Assembly (NCBI RefSeq): GCF_036881715.1 | Contig: NZ_JBAKBF010000001.1 | Location: 434,001 to 498,000 of the forward strand | From: Pannonibacter anstelovis | GTDB lineage: Bacteria; Pseudomonadota; Alphaproteobacteria; Rhizobiales; Stappiaceae | Length of the DNA stretch: 64,000 bases | Direction: 5' to 3' | Shown here: positions 8,813 to 17,112 of the stretch, one piece after another | Layout: the number at the start of each line of letters is the position of its first letter | How positions within the stretch are numbered: the first letter of the stretch is position 1 | The notes under the pieces: model-generated | Seen by the model: only the letters and a program-made list of their open reading frames with translations | What the model was told of the DNA's origin: nothing | Database searches by the model: none | Made by a program: the position numbers and the translations under genes

Positions 8813-10162
8813 TCAGTTGAATCCGGCGATGCCGCTGTCACCTTCCAGCACCACGATCCGGCCGCCGGCAACAATCGGGGTCACGAAGACCTTGGCCGAA
8901 ATGTCACGCACGCTCTGGATCTGGCCGCTGGCAGCGTCCACAAGGGCAATGCGGCCATCGTTGGAGAAGGCCACCAATGTGCCGTTGGCCAGCACCGGGC
9001 CCGCCCAGTTGCGCCGCTTCTTCTTGTTATCTAGCTGCGGCAGATCTGCCCGCCATAAGGGGTCACCGGTCTTGCGGTCAAGAGCAACCATCTTATCATC
9101 CAGCGTTACCATGAAAATGGCATTACCGGAGACGACCGGCGTGTGCACCGATCCGGCATTCTGCTCCCACAGGCGCTCGCCCGTCTTGAGAGAGGCTGCA
9201 ACGATCTTGCCGCCGACGCCCGTGGCATAGACAGTGCCGCCGGAGACGACCGGGCTCGCGGCAACGTCTGTCAGCGTGGACACCGCCAGCGTGCGGAAGG
9301 CGCGCGACACGCCCTCGGCCCAGATCGGCTCACCCTTCTTGATATCAAAGGCCATGATTTCGCCGGAGGAGAACGGCACCACCACAGTTCCGCCGGACAC
9401 AGCCGGAGAGGCAGCAGTCAGCAATCCGGCATTTTCCTGCACGCCCGAATAGGTCCAGGCCACAGTGCCATCGTCCTGCTTGACTGCATAGACCTCGTTG
9501 GTCTGGGTCACGACAAAGACATAGCCGCTACCTGCAGCCGGCGCACCGCGTGCCGGAGCGCTGAGATCAACCGACCACAGTTCCTGACCCGAGCCAGCAT
9601 CAAGGGCGGCCAGCTTGCGGTAGCCGGTTGCGGCGAAAACGCGTCCGCCAGCGACGGCGACGCCGCCGCCTGCAGCCACATCGCTTTCATCCTCGGGGCG
9701 AAGGCTCTTCGTCCAGGCCCGGGCGCCGCCCGTGCTCATGGCGATCACCTCACCTGTGGGCTTGTAGACGAACAGACGCCCGCCAGAGGCCACCGGCCTT
9801 GCTGCCGTACGCATGCCTGAAGACGTCAGACCACCTCCGGAACTGCCGATCGAAGCGCGCCAGGCCTGCTGGCCGCTGATGGACACGGCAACATTGCCCG
9901 GGTCATTGCTTTCATTGCCGCCTGCCTGCGGCCAGTCCTGACCACCTGTAGCCGATCCAATGCTGGCGGAGCGGTTTGTGGTCTGTTCCAGCGGGTCCGC
10001 GCCCTCGAACAGCGGCTGACGGTCACCAGGGAGAATCTTCTGCTTGGTGGCAAACGGATTGATGGCATCGGTGTATTCAGACACCGAAGAGCAGCCCGCG
10101 AGAAGTGTGGCGGCCAGGAAAGCGCTGGCAAGCTGCCGGGAGGGCTTTGTCATACGCAACAT
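8813..10162 (-). CDS. bamB: Outer-membrane assembly lipoprotein BamB (PQQ-type beta-propeller)
   Basis: A lipoprotein beta-propeller of the BAM complex, which inserts outer-membrane proteins. The 449-residue product has a signal peptide ending in the lipobox LLAGC with Cys24 as the lipidated residue. Repeated PQQ-like blades follow (for example GGRVFAATGYRKLAALDAGS, GGTVYATGVGGKIVAASLKT). The neighbours support the call: the order yfgM - bamB - der is conserved in gammaproteobacteria and appears here. The ATG at 10162 overlaps the upstream stop by one base (TGATG), which implies translational coupling; a second ATG at 10153 is possible. Confidence 0.92.
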   Translation of the reverse strand: MLRMTKPSRQLASAFLAATLLAGCSSVSEYTDAINPFATKQKILPGDRQPLFEGADPLEQTTNRSASIGSATGGQDWPQAGGNESNDPGNVAVSISGQQAWRASIGSSGGGLTSSGMRTAARPVASGGRLFVYKPTGEVIAMSTGGARAWTKSLRPEDESDVAAGGGVAVAGGRVFAATGYRKLAALDAGSGQELWSVDLSAPARGAPAAGSGYVFVVTQTNEVYAVKQDDGTVAWTYSGVQENAGLLTAASPAVSGGTVVVPFSSGEIMAFDIKKGEPIWAEGVSRAFRTLAVSTLTDVAASPVVSGGTVYATGVGGKIVAASLKTGERLWEQNAGSVHTPVVSGNAIFMVTLDDKMVALDRKTGDPLWRADLPQLDNKKKRRNWAGPVLANGTLVAFSNDGRIALVDAASGQIQSVRDISAKVFVTPIVAGGRIVVLEGDSGIAGFN

Positions 10163-10839
10163 CAGTTCGTCTCTCCCTTGTCGGCAATGCTGGGCTGAGT
10201 GCCGCGGATAACTTTGGTCAGAATGGAAACACGCGCCCCGATTTCGCGCGGTGCAGCGGCATCGTCCGTAATCTGGCTGGCATATTCGGTGGCAGCCGCC
10301 ATGTCGCCTGCGCTCCAGGCCGCAAAGGCAAGGATTTCACGGGCCGCGAAGCGCCAGGAGTTGTTTTCGGCAGTCAGAGGCTCCAGCCGCGCCTTCAACG
10401 CGGCAAAATCAGCGGTATCCAGGGCGATGTAGCCTGAGCGCACAGCGGCGAGCCCCTGCAGAACGGGATCAACGGACGAATCGGCTGCCAGCGAGTCGTA
10501 GGCAGCGACTGCCTCCTCCGCCTTGCCGGAGGCTGCAAGGCTTTCCGCAAGGCGGAACTTCGCAAGCACCGGATATCCGCCGGTGGCAGACCCCATGGCG
10601 GCAAAGGCGGCTTCCGCCTCCTCAGCCTTGCCGTCCTGCGCCAGCCGCACGGCCTCGATATAGGCATCACCGGCCTTCATCGACTGCTGACCCTGCCAGT
10701 ACAGCCAGCCGCGGTATCCGGCCGTTCCGGCCACAATTGCGACTGCCAGGATAATCACCCAAACGCCGAGACGGTCCCAAAGGCGACGGAATTTTTCGTG
10801 ACGGATATCTTCGTCGACTTCCCGGAAAATGTCGGACAT
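10162..10839 (-). CDS. YfgM-like TPR protein with N-terminal membrane anchor
   Basis: A 225-residue protein with a basic N-terminus, one transmembrane segment (about residues 24-45), and a periplasmic region of TPR-like helices rich in Ala and Glu. The matching family (TPR_21 / DUF2133-type) includes YfgM, which sits next to bamB in Escherichia coli and is an ancillary SecYEG-associated protein. The same placement here supports the assignment. ATG 10839 is preferred over the longer frame from 10908 because the product then starts with the usual MSDIFREVDEDIRHEK. It is the first gene of the yfgM-bamB-der block, and its promoter should lie in the 400-base gap upstream. Confidence 0.85.
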   Translation of the reverse strand: MSDIFREVDEDIRHEKFRRLWDRLGVWVIILAVAIVAGTAGYRGWLYWQGQQSMKAGDAYIEAVRLAQDGKAEEAEAAFAAMGSATGGYPVLAKFRLAESLAASGKAEEAVAAYDSLAADSSVDPVLQGLAAVRSGYIALDTADFAALKARLEPLTAENNSWRFAAREILAFAAWSAGDMAAATEYASQITDDAAAPREIGARVSILTKVIRGTQPSIADKGETN

Positions 10840-11240
10840 GCGTTCGAGCTTCCTGCAAACTTCTGGACTTGTATGTGAAGCCTTACACCCCGCGCAAGGC
10901 GGCGCCACATTACAGTGTCACCGGCGCCGTGGCAAACGCCTGTCTCCGGCTCTTTTCAATGGTTTGATGGCGCAAGTGAGGCGAGATCAGGCCAAGACGG
11001 CTTTTTGAAGTGCGCCGGATCTGGAATCACACCCCGTCCGGCAGCTTAAATGGCGGGAGCAAAACCTACCGGGAAACACGCATACGAGCACCAATCAGAC
11101 ATTCGCAAGTTCTTATCTCACCTTACGTCATTCATCAAAATCGCAGACTGTCCTTTCCAATGCGAAACGAATGAAATATTCTTGAAATATAACAAGTAGA
11201 TACAAGCATCCAACAAACGGCATTGGCTGGGAGTACCTTT
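10840..11240. other. Intergenic region between divergent yfgM-like and PilZ genes
   Basis: About 400 bases without a convincing gene. The part near 11160-11220 is AT-rich compared with the surroundings and holds a direct repeat of TGAAATAT (11172-11179 and 11183-11190). Divergent promoters are expected here, but no clear -35/-10 pair, RNA gene or strong terminator was recognised. Confidence 0.5.
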
Positions 11241-11516
11241 ATGAACGAGGAAAGGCGCAGCGGCCCGCGGCGGCGGGCGCTCAAATCGGCCAGATTGGTC
11301 TTCGGCAATCTTGACCGGGTTTTCGACTGCACGATCCGTAATCAGTCAGAGGGTGGCGTGATGGTGAAGGTCGATAACACCCACCTCATTCCGGACGAGC
11401 TGCTGCTTTACATCGACAGCGAACATATCAGGCGCCCCGCACGCGTAGTCTGGCGCACAGACACGGAACTCGGGCTGGAATTCTCCGGCCCGCCAGAGCC
11501 GCTTACCAAACGCTGA
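11241..11516 (+). CDS. Small PilZ-domain protein
   Basis: A 91-residue protein made of a single PilZ domain. The cyclic-di-GMP signature is visible: an Arg-rich N-terminus (RRSGPRRRALKSAR) and the second motif RNQSEGGVMV, which fits the D/N-x-S-x-x-G pattern. Single-domain PilZ proteins act as c-di-GMP receptors that change motility, polysaccharide or other outputs. ATG 11241 is chosen over an upstream TTG because GGGAG lies 7 bases before it. It is a single gene with no functional partners nearby, so its output is unknown. Confidence 0.85.
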   Translation: MNEERRSGPRRRALKSARLVFGNLDRVFDCTIRNQSEGGVMVKVDNTHLIPDELLLYIDSEHIRRPARVVWRTDTELGLEFSGPPEPLTKR

Positions 11517-11650
11517 ACCAGAATAGATAGTGACCGGCCGGTGTCTTGAAGCGGGGCCAGGAAGGTTTATCTAGGCGCAGACAGCTATCTTGCGCGGCCT
11601 GCTTCTTCCCCCTCCCCTGGCCGCGAATTTCCTGCCTGAAAGGCCATACC

Positions 11651-12283
11651 ATGCTGATTGAAAAGCTGAACTGGCGCTATGCGACCAAGAAGATGGACCC
11701 GTCGAAGACGGTTTCCGAAGACAAGGTTGAGCGCATTCTGGAAGCAGCCCGCCTTGCGCCCACCTCCAGCGGCCTGCAGCCGTTTGAGGTCATCGTCGTG
11801 ACGAATCCGGAAGTCCGCGCCCGGATCCAGGAGATCGCCTGGAATCAGGCTCAAGTGACCGAAGGCTCGCACCTGCTCGTGTTTGCGGCCTGGGACAACT
11901 ACACCGCAGACCGCATCAACATGATGTTCGACCTCGTCAACGAGGAGCGCGGCTTCACAAACGAAGGCTGGGAAAACTACCGGCAGATGCTGCTCAACAC
12001 CTATGTACCGCGCGATGCCGAGACCAACTATCAGCACGCTGCCCGTCAGGCCTATATCGCCTTCGGCATCGCCCTGGCCGCAGCGGCCTTCGAAGGCGTT
12101 GATTCCACGCCGATGGAGGGCTTTGACGCAGACAAGCTTGATGAGATTCTTGGCCTGCGCGCCAAGGGCCTGCGGTCTGTCACCATTCTGCCGCTGGGCT
12201 ACCGGGATGCGGCCAATGACTGGCTGGCAAACCTGAAGAAAGTGCGCCGCCCGCGTGATCAGTTCGTGACCGAGGTGAAGTGA
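11651..12283 (+). CDS. Nitroreductase-family NAD(P)H oxidoreductase (NfsB-like)
   Basis: A 210-residue FMN flavoprotein of the nitroreductase fold. The N-terminal LNWRYATKKMD and ARLAPTSSGLQPF segments contain the usual FMN phosphate-binding Arg and Ser residues, and LPLGYRDAANDWL matches the C-terminal FMN loop. Members reduce nitro compounds, quinones or dihydropteridines with NAD(P)H, and the physiological substrate is usually unknown. ATG 11651 begins the conserved N-terminus, while the frame upstream to 11546 is unlike the family. It stands alone on the + strand, followed by a cluster of hairpins. Confidence 0.87.
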   Translation: MLIEKLNWRYATKKMDPSKTVSEDKVERILEAARLAPTSSGLQPFEVIVVTNPEVRARIQEIAWNQAQVTEGSHLLVFAAWDNYTADRINMMFDLVNEERGFTNEGWENYRQMLLNTYVPRDAETNYQHAARQAYIAFGIALAAAAFEGVDSTPMEGFDADKLDEILGLRAKGLRSVTILPLGYRDAANDWLANLKKVRRPRDQFVTEVK

Positions 12284-12290
12284 ACGCAAA

Positions 12291-12400
12291 GGCGGCAAGC
12301 CCCCAGGGGGCTCGCCGCCCGAAGGACTGCGCATCACCGGATCACGTTGGCGAACCGGTGATGCGCTTGCAGACAGGGACTATGGGTGGGCTTTCAGCCC
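12291..12400. repeat. Three consecutive inverted repeats in a convergent intergenic gap
   Basis: First stem: 12291-12304 with 12307-12319, GC-rich, one mismatch. Second stem: perfect 12-bp arms 12329-12340 and 12355-12366 around 14 bases. Third: 12388-12392 with 12396-12400 around three bases. No T run follows, so none is a typical intrinsic terminator. They lie between the stops of the nitroreductase and cysteine hydrolase genes. Confidence 0.75.
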
Positions 12401-12428
12401 CTGATCCGCAATTCGAAGCGCCCCAGCT

Positions 12429-12992
12429 TCAGCTCGCCGAACCAACCAGTTCCGCCGTCTTCACGACCTTGCAGAACTCGAAGCCGAGCGTGGCTCTGTG
12501 GACGTCATGAACAGTTCGTGCGGGAATGACCGTCCCGTCCCCTCCTGGCAGATCAAAACAGTCGCAGGCATCTTCGACCAGCGTCATGCGCCATCCGAAA
12601 TTCGCACCTGTGCGGATCGTTGTTGAGACGCACATGTCGGTGGAAATGCCGAAGACCACCACATCCTCAGCTCCAAGACGGCGCAGGCGCAGATCCAGAT
12701 CCGTGCCGATGAAGGCCGAGTTCACGCTCTTCACCACAAGCTGCTCGCCGTCCTTAGGCGCGAAGCCAGGCCGGAACTGGTTTCCGGGCAGGCCGGGGCG
12801 CAGCGTCGAGCCCGGCTCGGCGGAATCATGCCGCACGTGGATGATGGGCAGGCCTAGCCTGCGCCACAGGTCCAGTAACGCCAGCCCGTTGCTGCCGGCA
12901 TTCACATTCCAGCGCGGCGGCCAGGGCGCGCTATCGAAGGCGGCCTGCATATCGACAGGCAGAAGCACGGTCTTTTCGGTGAGTGGCAGCAT
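12429..12992 (-). CDS. Cysteine hydrolase, isochorismatase superfamily
   Basis: A 187-residue protein of the isochorismatase/nicotinamidase fold. The catalytic triad can be traced: Asp14 in PVDMQAAF, Lys in VVKSVNSAF near residue 88, and Cys in ISTDMCVSTT near residue 118, with the expected cis-peptide before it. Family members hydrolyse amides, N-carbamoyl compounds or vinyl ethers; the exact substrate is not readable. The next gene upstream, on the opposite strand, encodes an Lrp-type regulator whose start lies about 125 bases away, so it may control this hydrolase. Confidence 0.85.
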   Translation of the reverse strand: MLPLTEKTVLLPVDMQAAFDSAPWPPRWNVNAGSNGLALLDLWRRLGLPIIHVRHDSAEPGSTLRPGLPGNQFRPGFAPKDGEQLVVKSVNSAFIGTDLDLRLRRLGAEDVVVFGISTDMCVSTTIRTGANFGWRMTLVEDACDCFDLPGGDGTVIPARTVHDVHRATLGFEFCKVVKTAELVGSAS

Positions 12993-13117
12993 GGCCGGGG
13001 GATCTCCGTCAGGAACCTCAGAAGTGTTGCCGCTTCTATCGCGCGGAGCGCTGCCGGTTGCACCCCGGCAAGACGCCGGATATGACCGGCATTATGCCGG
13101 TCTGGGCGTGGAGGATC

Positions 13118-13549
13118 ATGAAGGCCATGGATGAGAAGGATCAGCTGCTTCTGACCACACTCCGCCGCGATGCCCGGCGCCCGCTCGTCGCGCTGGCGCG
13201 AGACATAGGCCTGTCCCGCAGCGCCACGCAGGAACGGCTGAACCGGCTGCTGCGCAGCGGCGTCATAACCGGCTTTACAACGGTCGAACCGGCTGAGAAT
13301 ACGGGCAAGGTAGCAGCCCATTTCCTCGTCACCCATGCGCCGGGCGGCAGCTGCGCCAAGCTGATGCCGTATCTGGAAAAGATCCCCGGCATCCGCAAAA
13401 TCCACGCGCTTGCCGGTCCCATAGATCTCATCATCTTTGCGCAGGCACCGGATATGGCCGGGATCGAAGCCATCCGCGCCACCATCGACGCACTTCCTCT
13501 CGTTTCAGGCCTCACCACCCACATGGTGCTGGAACGGCATATGGGATAG
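13118..13549 (+). CDS. Lrp/AsnC-family transcriptional regulator
   Basis: A regulator of about 143 residues: an N-terminal winged helix (DEKDQLLLTTLRRDARRPLV, with ARDIGLSRSATQERLNRLL as recognition part) followed by a RAM/AsnC ligand domain (KIPGIRKIHALAGPIDLIIF). Such proteins bind amino acids or related small molecules and often control a divergent gene, here the cysteine hydrolase. The start is ambiguous: GGAGG at 13110-13114 is 3 bases before ATG 13118 and 12 before ATG 13127. The longer frame from 12983 overlaps the hydrolase start and has no family similarity. Confidence 0.86.
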   Translation: MKAMDEKDQLLLTTLRRDARRPLVALARDIGLSRSATQERLNRLLRSGVITGFTTVEPAENTGKVAAHFLVTHAPGGSCAKLMPYLEKIPGIRKIHALAGPIDLIIFAQAPDMAGIEAIRATIDALPLVSGLTTHMVLERHMG

Positions 13550-13571
13550 GCGGCAGAGTGCCGGGGACGGC

Positions 13572-15506
13572 TCAAGGCAGAGCGGCGGCGTCTTCGGCAG
13601 CTCTTTCAACCACCAGCCGCATGTCGGCCTCCAGCATGTAACCGGCCTTGATCAGGTCCTTCGCGGCCCCTTCGACGGCCGCCAGATAGGCCTGCCTGCT
13701 TTCGTAGCGTTGAGCGAAAGGCTTTCGTCCGTCTTCGGCGAGGGCGTTGCGCGGAAAAGGAATGTAGGCCCCTGCAAGACCGCAAAGTGCGCCTTCCGCA
13801 TAACCCTCGCGGCGCAGGTTCCAGCCCAGATAGGTGGCTGCCGGTGCGGCGGCAGCCGGCAGGCGGATGCCACCCGTTTCCAGGCCATCCTGATCCACCG
13901 CCGGAACAAAGGCCGGATAGGCCGCCCCATGCAGCGGGGGAACGGCCGTGTGGTTTTCCACCCGGACCACATTATAGGGCGGCTTCAGATGCACACCGGC
14001 AATCAGCGGCATGGTGAACCCGTCATGGGGCACAAGCGTGCCGTCCGCGAGGCCCGGGAACCGGCTTTCCGGCGGCATCCCGCTGCCCTCGACCCACTTT
14101 GCCATGGCATCATAGAGCGCCCGCATCACTGGTGCAGGACTCAAAGGATTGAAGGCAAACAGGCAGCTTGCGTTTTCCGTTGGCCGGGCCGTCCAGGTGT
14201 TGAGATGCGGCACACTGGCAAGGCCGTAGAGCCGGACATTCTCCGGCATGGTCAGGGGCGAGCCATCCGGCCCAAGACTAATCAGCGCCGAACGCGCCTG
14301 CCAGAATTCCGTGGAACTGTCGGAATGCATCAGCTTGGGGCAAGTGTTGCTGGCCTCGCAGCGCGCAAGAACCGAATCGGAGCGGCTCGTCAGCGGGTCC
14401 GTGCTCATCGCATAGCTGAAGGGGAACTGGTCGCCCGGATAATCATGCTCCTCATGCTGACGGGAGTAGCGGCCCGGCTGCGAGAAGGGATAGTTCAGGA
14501 AGAGCTTGCGTGATCCGGCCACATGCACCATCGCCCCGTCGAATACCTTTCTCCCGAGGCCATCGGCGTTGAAGCCGTGGTAGAGGAAATCCCGCAGAAA
14601 CCGGCCGGACTGGGAAATGCCCATGGCGACCGTATGGCGGATGTTCGTCAAAGGCGGCATCGCCTCATGCCCCGGCAGGCCGCGCAGGAAGGAATTGAGG
14701 TCGCTGACGGCGGCAAAACCGAGCCCGGCAGGGACCGGATTCTTCGCCGTGTAAACCACCTCATGGATGGCGCCTGCATCATGGTCCTTGCTGCGGGTGA
14801 TGGTGATCTGGCTCTCGTTGTCGATCACGAAGGGCAGCGGCACGGCCGGTGCATCGGGCCCTGCCTGCACAGTGACACGAACGTTCGATGGATCAAGGTT
14901 TTGCAGCGGATAGCTCAGCTTGAGCGTGTTCGTGTCTTCGAGGCGGTCGAAGATGAACTGGTCGCGTGCCAGCCCGGTCTTGCCTTCCAGAACCGGCAGA
15001 CTGAGGCGGAACAGACCGGGCGCGACATCGTTTTGCCAGCCTGACCAGACAATGGTGTCACCGCGCAGCATCTGGAAGCCATCGCCAGCATCCGCCGCCT
15101 TGTCCGGCACGGAGGCGCCCGGTGCAAGATTCAGGAGAATCGGGCTGATGCTGCGGCCACGATTGGCGATCTCGTAGAACAGCAGCCCGGATGCACGCGC
15201 CGGATCAACTGGTTTCAGAATGGTGACATTCGCAGAAAACTCCACATCGCCTTCCGCATTCACCGGCGCATCATCGACACCAACGATGGCATCAAGACGC
15301 GGTTCGTCCGGATCGACGGCGAATTCGGCGATGGCGTCGATGCGCTCATAGGGGCCCACGGTGCCAAATGTCCGGCCTTCAAAGACCGGACGCTGGGAGA
15401 CAATGGTGAAGCCCGTCACACGGGCCTGCGCCTGTTCTGCTGCGAGAGGAAATGCGAAACAAGCTGCCATGGCGGCAGCAAGAAGCGAATGACTGGTCCG
15501 GCCCAT
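13572..15506 (-). CDS. Secreted alpha/beta hydrolase domain-containing protein
   Basis: A 644-residue protein with a signal peptide (cleavage likely after AAEQAQA near residue 29). It resembles the large family annotated only as alpha/beta hydrolase domain-containing. The probable nucleophile is the serine in MGISQSGRFLRDF; the first half is beta-rich (FEGRTFGTVGPYERIDA). The family has no well-defined substrate known to me; some members are suspected esterases. It is convergent with the Lrp gene and upstream of none of the catabolic operons in an obvious way. The frame is intact. Confidence 0.75.
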   Translation of the reverse strand: MGRTSHSLLAAAMAACFAFPLAAEQAQARVTGFTIVSQRPVFEGRTFGTVGPYERIDAIAEFAVDPDEPRLDAIVGVDDAPVNAEGDVEFSANVTILKPVDPARASGLLFYEIANRGRSISPILLNLAPGASVPDKAADAGDGFQMLRGDTIVWSGWQNDVAPGLFRLSLPVLEGKTGLARDQFIFDRLEDTNTLKLSYPLQNLDPSNVRVTVQAGPDAPAVPLPFVIDNESQITITRSKDHDAGAIHEVVYTAKNPVPAGLGFAAVSDLNSFLRGLPGHEAMPPLTNIRHTVAMGISQSGRFLRDFLYHGFNADGLGRKVFDGAMVHVAGSRKLFLNYPFSQPGRYSRQHEEHDYPGDQFPFSYAMSTDPLTSRSDSVLARCEASNTCPKLMHSDSSTEFWQARSALISLGPDGSPLTMPENVRLYGLASVPHLNTWTARPTENASCLFAFNPLSPAPVMRALYDAMAKWVEGSGMPPESRFPGLADGTLVPHDGFTMPLIAGVHLKPPYNVVRVENHTAVPPLHGAAYPAFVPAVDQDGLETGGIRLPAAAAPAATYLGWNLRREGYAEGALCGLAGAYIPFPRNALAEDGRKPFAQRYESRQAYLAAVEGAAKDLIKAGYMLEADMRLVVERAAEDAAALP

Positions 15507-15600
15507 CTACGTCCATCCATTGACACCGGACTGCAATACCACGCCGGTCCCGGCCTCAGGCAAATCATCTTGAGGCCGGGGACAATCTCATGTCTGTGTG

Positions 15601-17112
15601 TCAGGACTGGTACAGTCCGGCATAGGTGTCGCGCAGCACGTTCTTCTGAACCTTGCCCATGGTGTTGCGCGGCAGTTCCTCCACAAAGATCACCCGTTTG
15701 GGCTGCTTGTAGCGGGCCAGCCGGTCCTTGAGGCTCGCCAGTACATCGGCTTCAGCAAGGTTTGCCCCCTTCTGTCGCACGACGATGGCGGTGACGCCCT
15801 CGCCGAAATCGGGATGCGCCACGCCGATGACGGCGCTCTCCACGACACCGGCCAACTGGTCGATCTCGGTTTCGACTTCCTTGGGATAGATATTGTAACC
15901 ACCGGAAATCACGAGATCCTTGCCGCGCCCGACGATGTGGACATAGCCGCGCTCGTCCACCTTGCCGAGATCACCGGTGATGAAGAAGCCATCTTCGCGG
16001 AACTCGGCCTTTGTCTTCTCGGGCATACGCCAGTAGCCCTGGAACACGTTCGGCCCCTTCACCTCGATCATGCCCGTCTCGCCATCAGCCACTGGCACGC
16101 CCGTCTCCGGATCGGTGACGCGAAGCGACACGCCGGGCAGCGGGAAGCCGACGGTGCCAGCCACGCGCTCGCCCTCATATGGGTTCGAGGTGTTCATGTT
16201 CGTCTCGGTCATGCCGTAGCGCTCAAGGATACGGTGGCCGGTTGCTTCCTCGAACTGGCGGTGCGTATCGGCCAGCAGCGGCGCCGAGCCGGAGATGAAC
16301 AGACGCATGTGCGCCGTTGCCTCCTTCGTCAGGCCCTCGCTCTGCAGCAGCCGGACATAGAATGTCGGCACGCCCATCAGCACGCTGGCCGACTGCATCA
16401 GCCGCAGCACCTCCTCAGGATCGAACTTGCTGAGGAAATACATGGAAGCGCCCGACAGCATGATCACGTTGGAGGCAACGAAAAGGCCGTGCGTATGGAA
16501 GATTGGCAGCGCATGGATCAGCCGGTCCTGGCTGGTGAAACGCCAGTATTCGCGCAAGGTCGCGGCGTTGGACAGAAGGTTGTCGTGCGAGAGCATCGCC
16601 CCCTTCGACCGGCCGGTGGTGCCGGAGGTGTAGAGAATGGCTGCCAGATCATCCGGGCCGCGCTGGACATTGGCAAAGTCTGCGGGCCTGCCGGCAGTCT
16701 TGTCCATCAGGCTGCCACCACCGGCATCATCCAGCGTCTCGACACGGGCGCCATATTTCGCAGCCACCGGCTCAAGCCCGCCTCGCGCCTTCGGCGCACA
16801 GACGACAAGGCGCGGCTCGGCATCGGAGATGAAATAGTCGAGCTCGGCCAGCGTATAGGCCGTGTTCAGCGGCAGATAGACAGCTCCTGCCCGCACGCAG
16901 GCCAGATAGAGCATCAGCGCCTCGGCACTCTTTTCCACCTGCACAGCCACCCGGTCGCCCGGCTCGACGCCAAGTTCGATCAGCACGCCCGCAAGCTTCC
17001 CCGACTGGTCCAGCATGTCCTGATAGGTCCAGGACCGGCCATCGAGGGTTTCGATGAAGGGCGCAGCAGGATTGGCGGCTGCCCGGATTGCATCGAAAAG
17101 GTGATTGCTCAT
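15601..17112 (-). CDS. matB: Malonate--CoA ligase (malonyl-CoA synthetase MatB)
   Basis: An ANL-superfamily adenylate-forming enzyme of 503 residues that makes malonyl-CoA from malonate, ATP and CoA. The P-loop YTSGTTGRSKGAMLSHDNL is near residue 160, ERYGMTETNMNTSNPY near residue 300 matches MatB-type enzymes, TGDLGKVDERGYVHIVGR is the hinge region, and the C-terminal catalytic lysine is in RNTMGKVQKN. It overlaps the stop of the decarboxylase gene by 4 bases (ATGA), so the two are translationally coupled. Linkage to malonyl-CoA decarboxylase fixes malonate as substrate. Confidence 0.93.
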   Translation of the reverse strand: MSNHLFDAIRAAANPAAPFIETLDGRSWTYQDMLDQSGKLAGVLIELGVEPGDRVAVQVEKSAEALMLYLACVRAGAVYLPLNTAYTLAELDYFISDAEPRLVVCAPKARGGLEPVAAKYGARVETLDDAGGGSLMDKTAGRPADFANVQRGPDDLAAILYTSGTTGRSKGAMLSHDNLLSNAATLREYWRFTSQDRLIHALPIFHTHGLFVASNVIMLSGASMYFLSKFDPEEVLRLMQSASVLMGVPTFYVRLLQSEGLTKEATAHMRLFISGSAPLLADTHRQFEEATGHRILERYGMTETNMNTSNPYEGERVAGTVGFPLPGVSLRVTDPETGVPVADGETGMIEVKGPNVFQGYWRMPEKTKAEFREDGFFITGDLGKVDERGYVHIVGRGKDLVISGGYNIYPKEVETEIDQLAGVVESAVIGVAHPDFGEGVTAIVVRQKGANLAEADVLASLKDRLARYKQPKRVIFVEELPRNTMGKVQKNVLRDTYAGLYQS

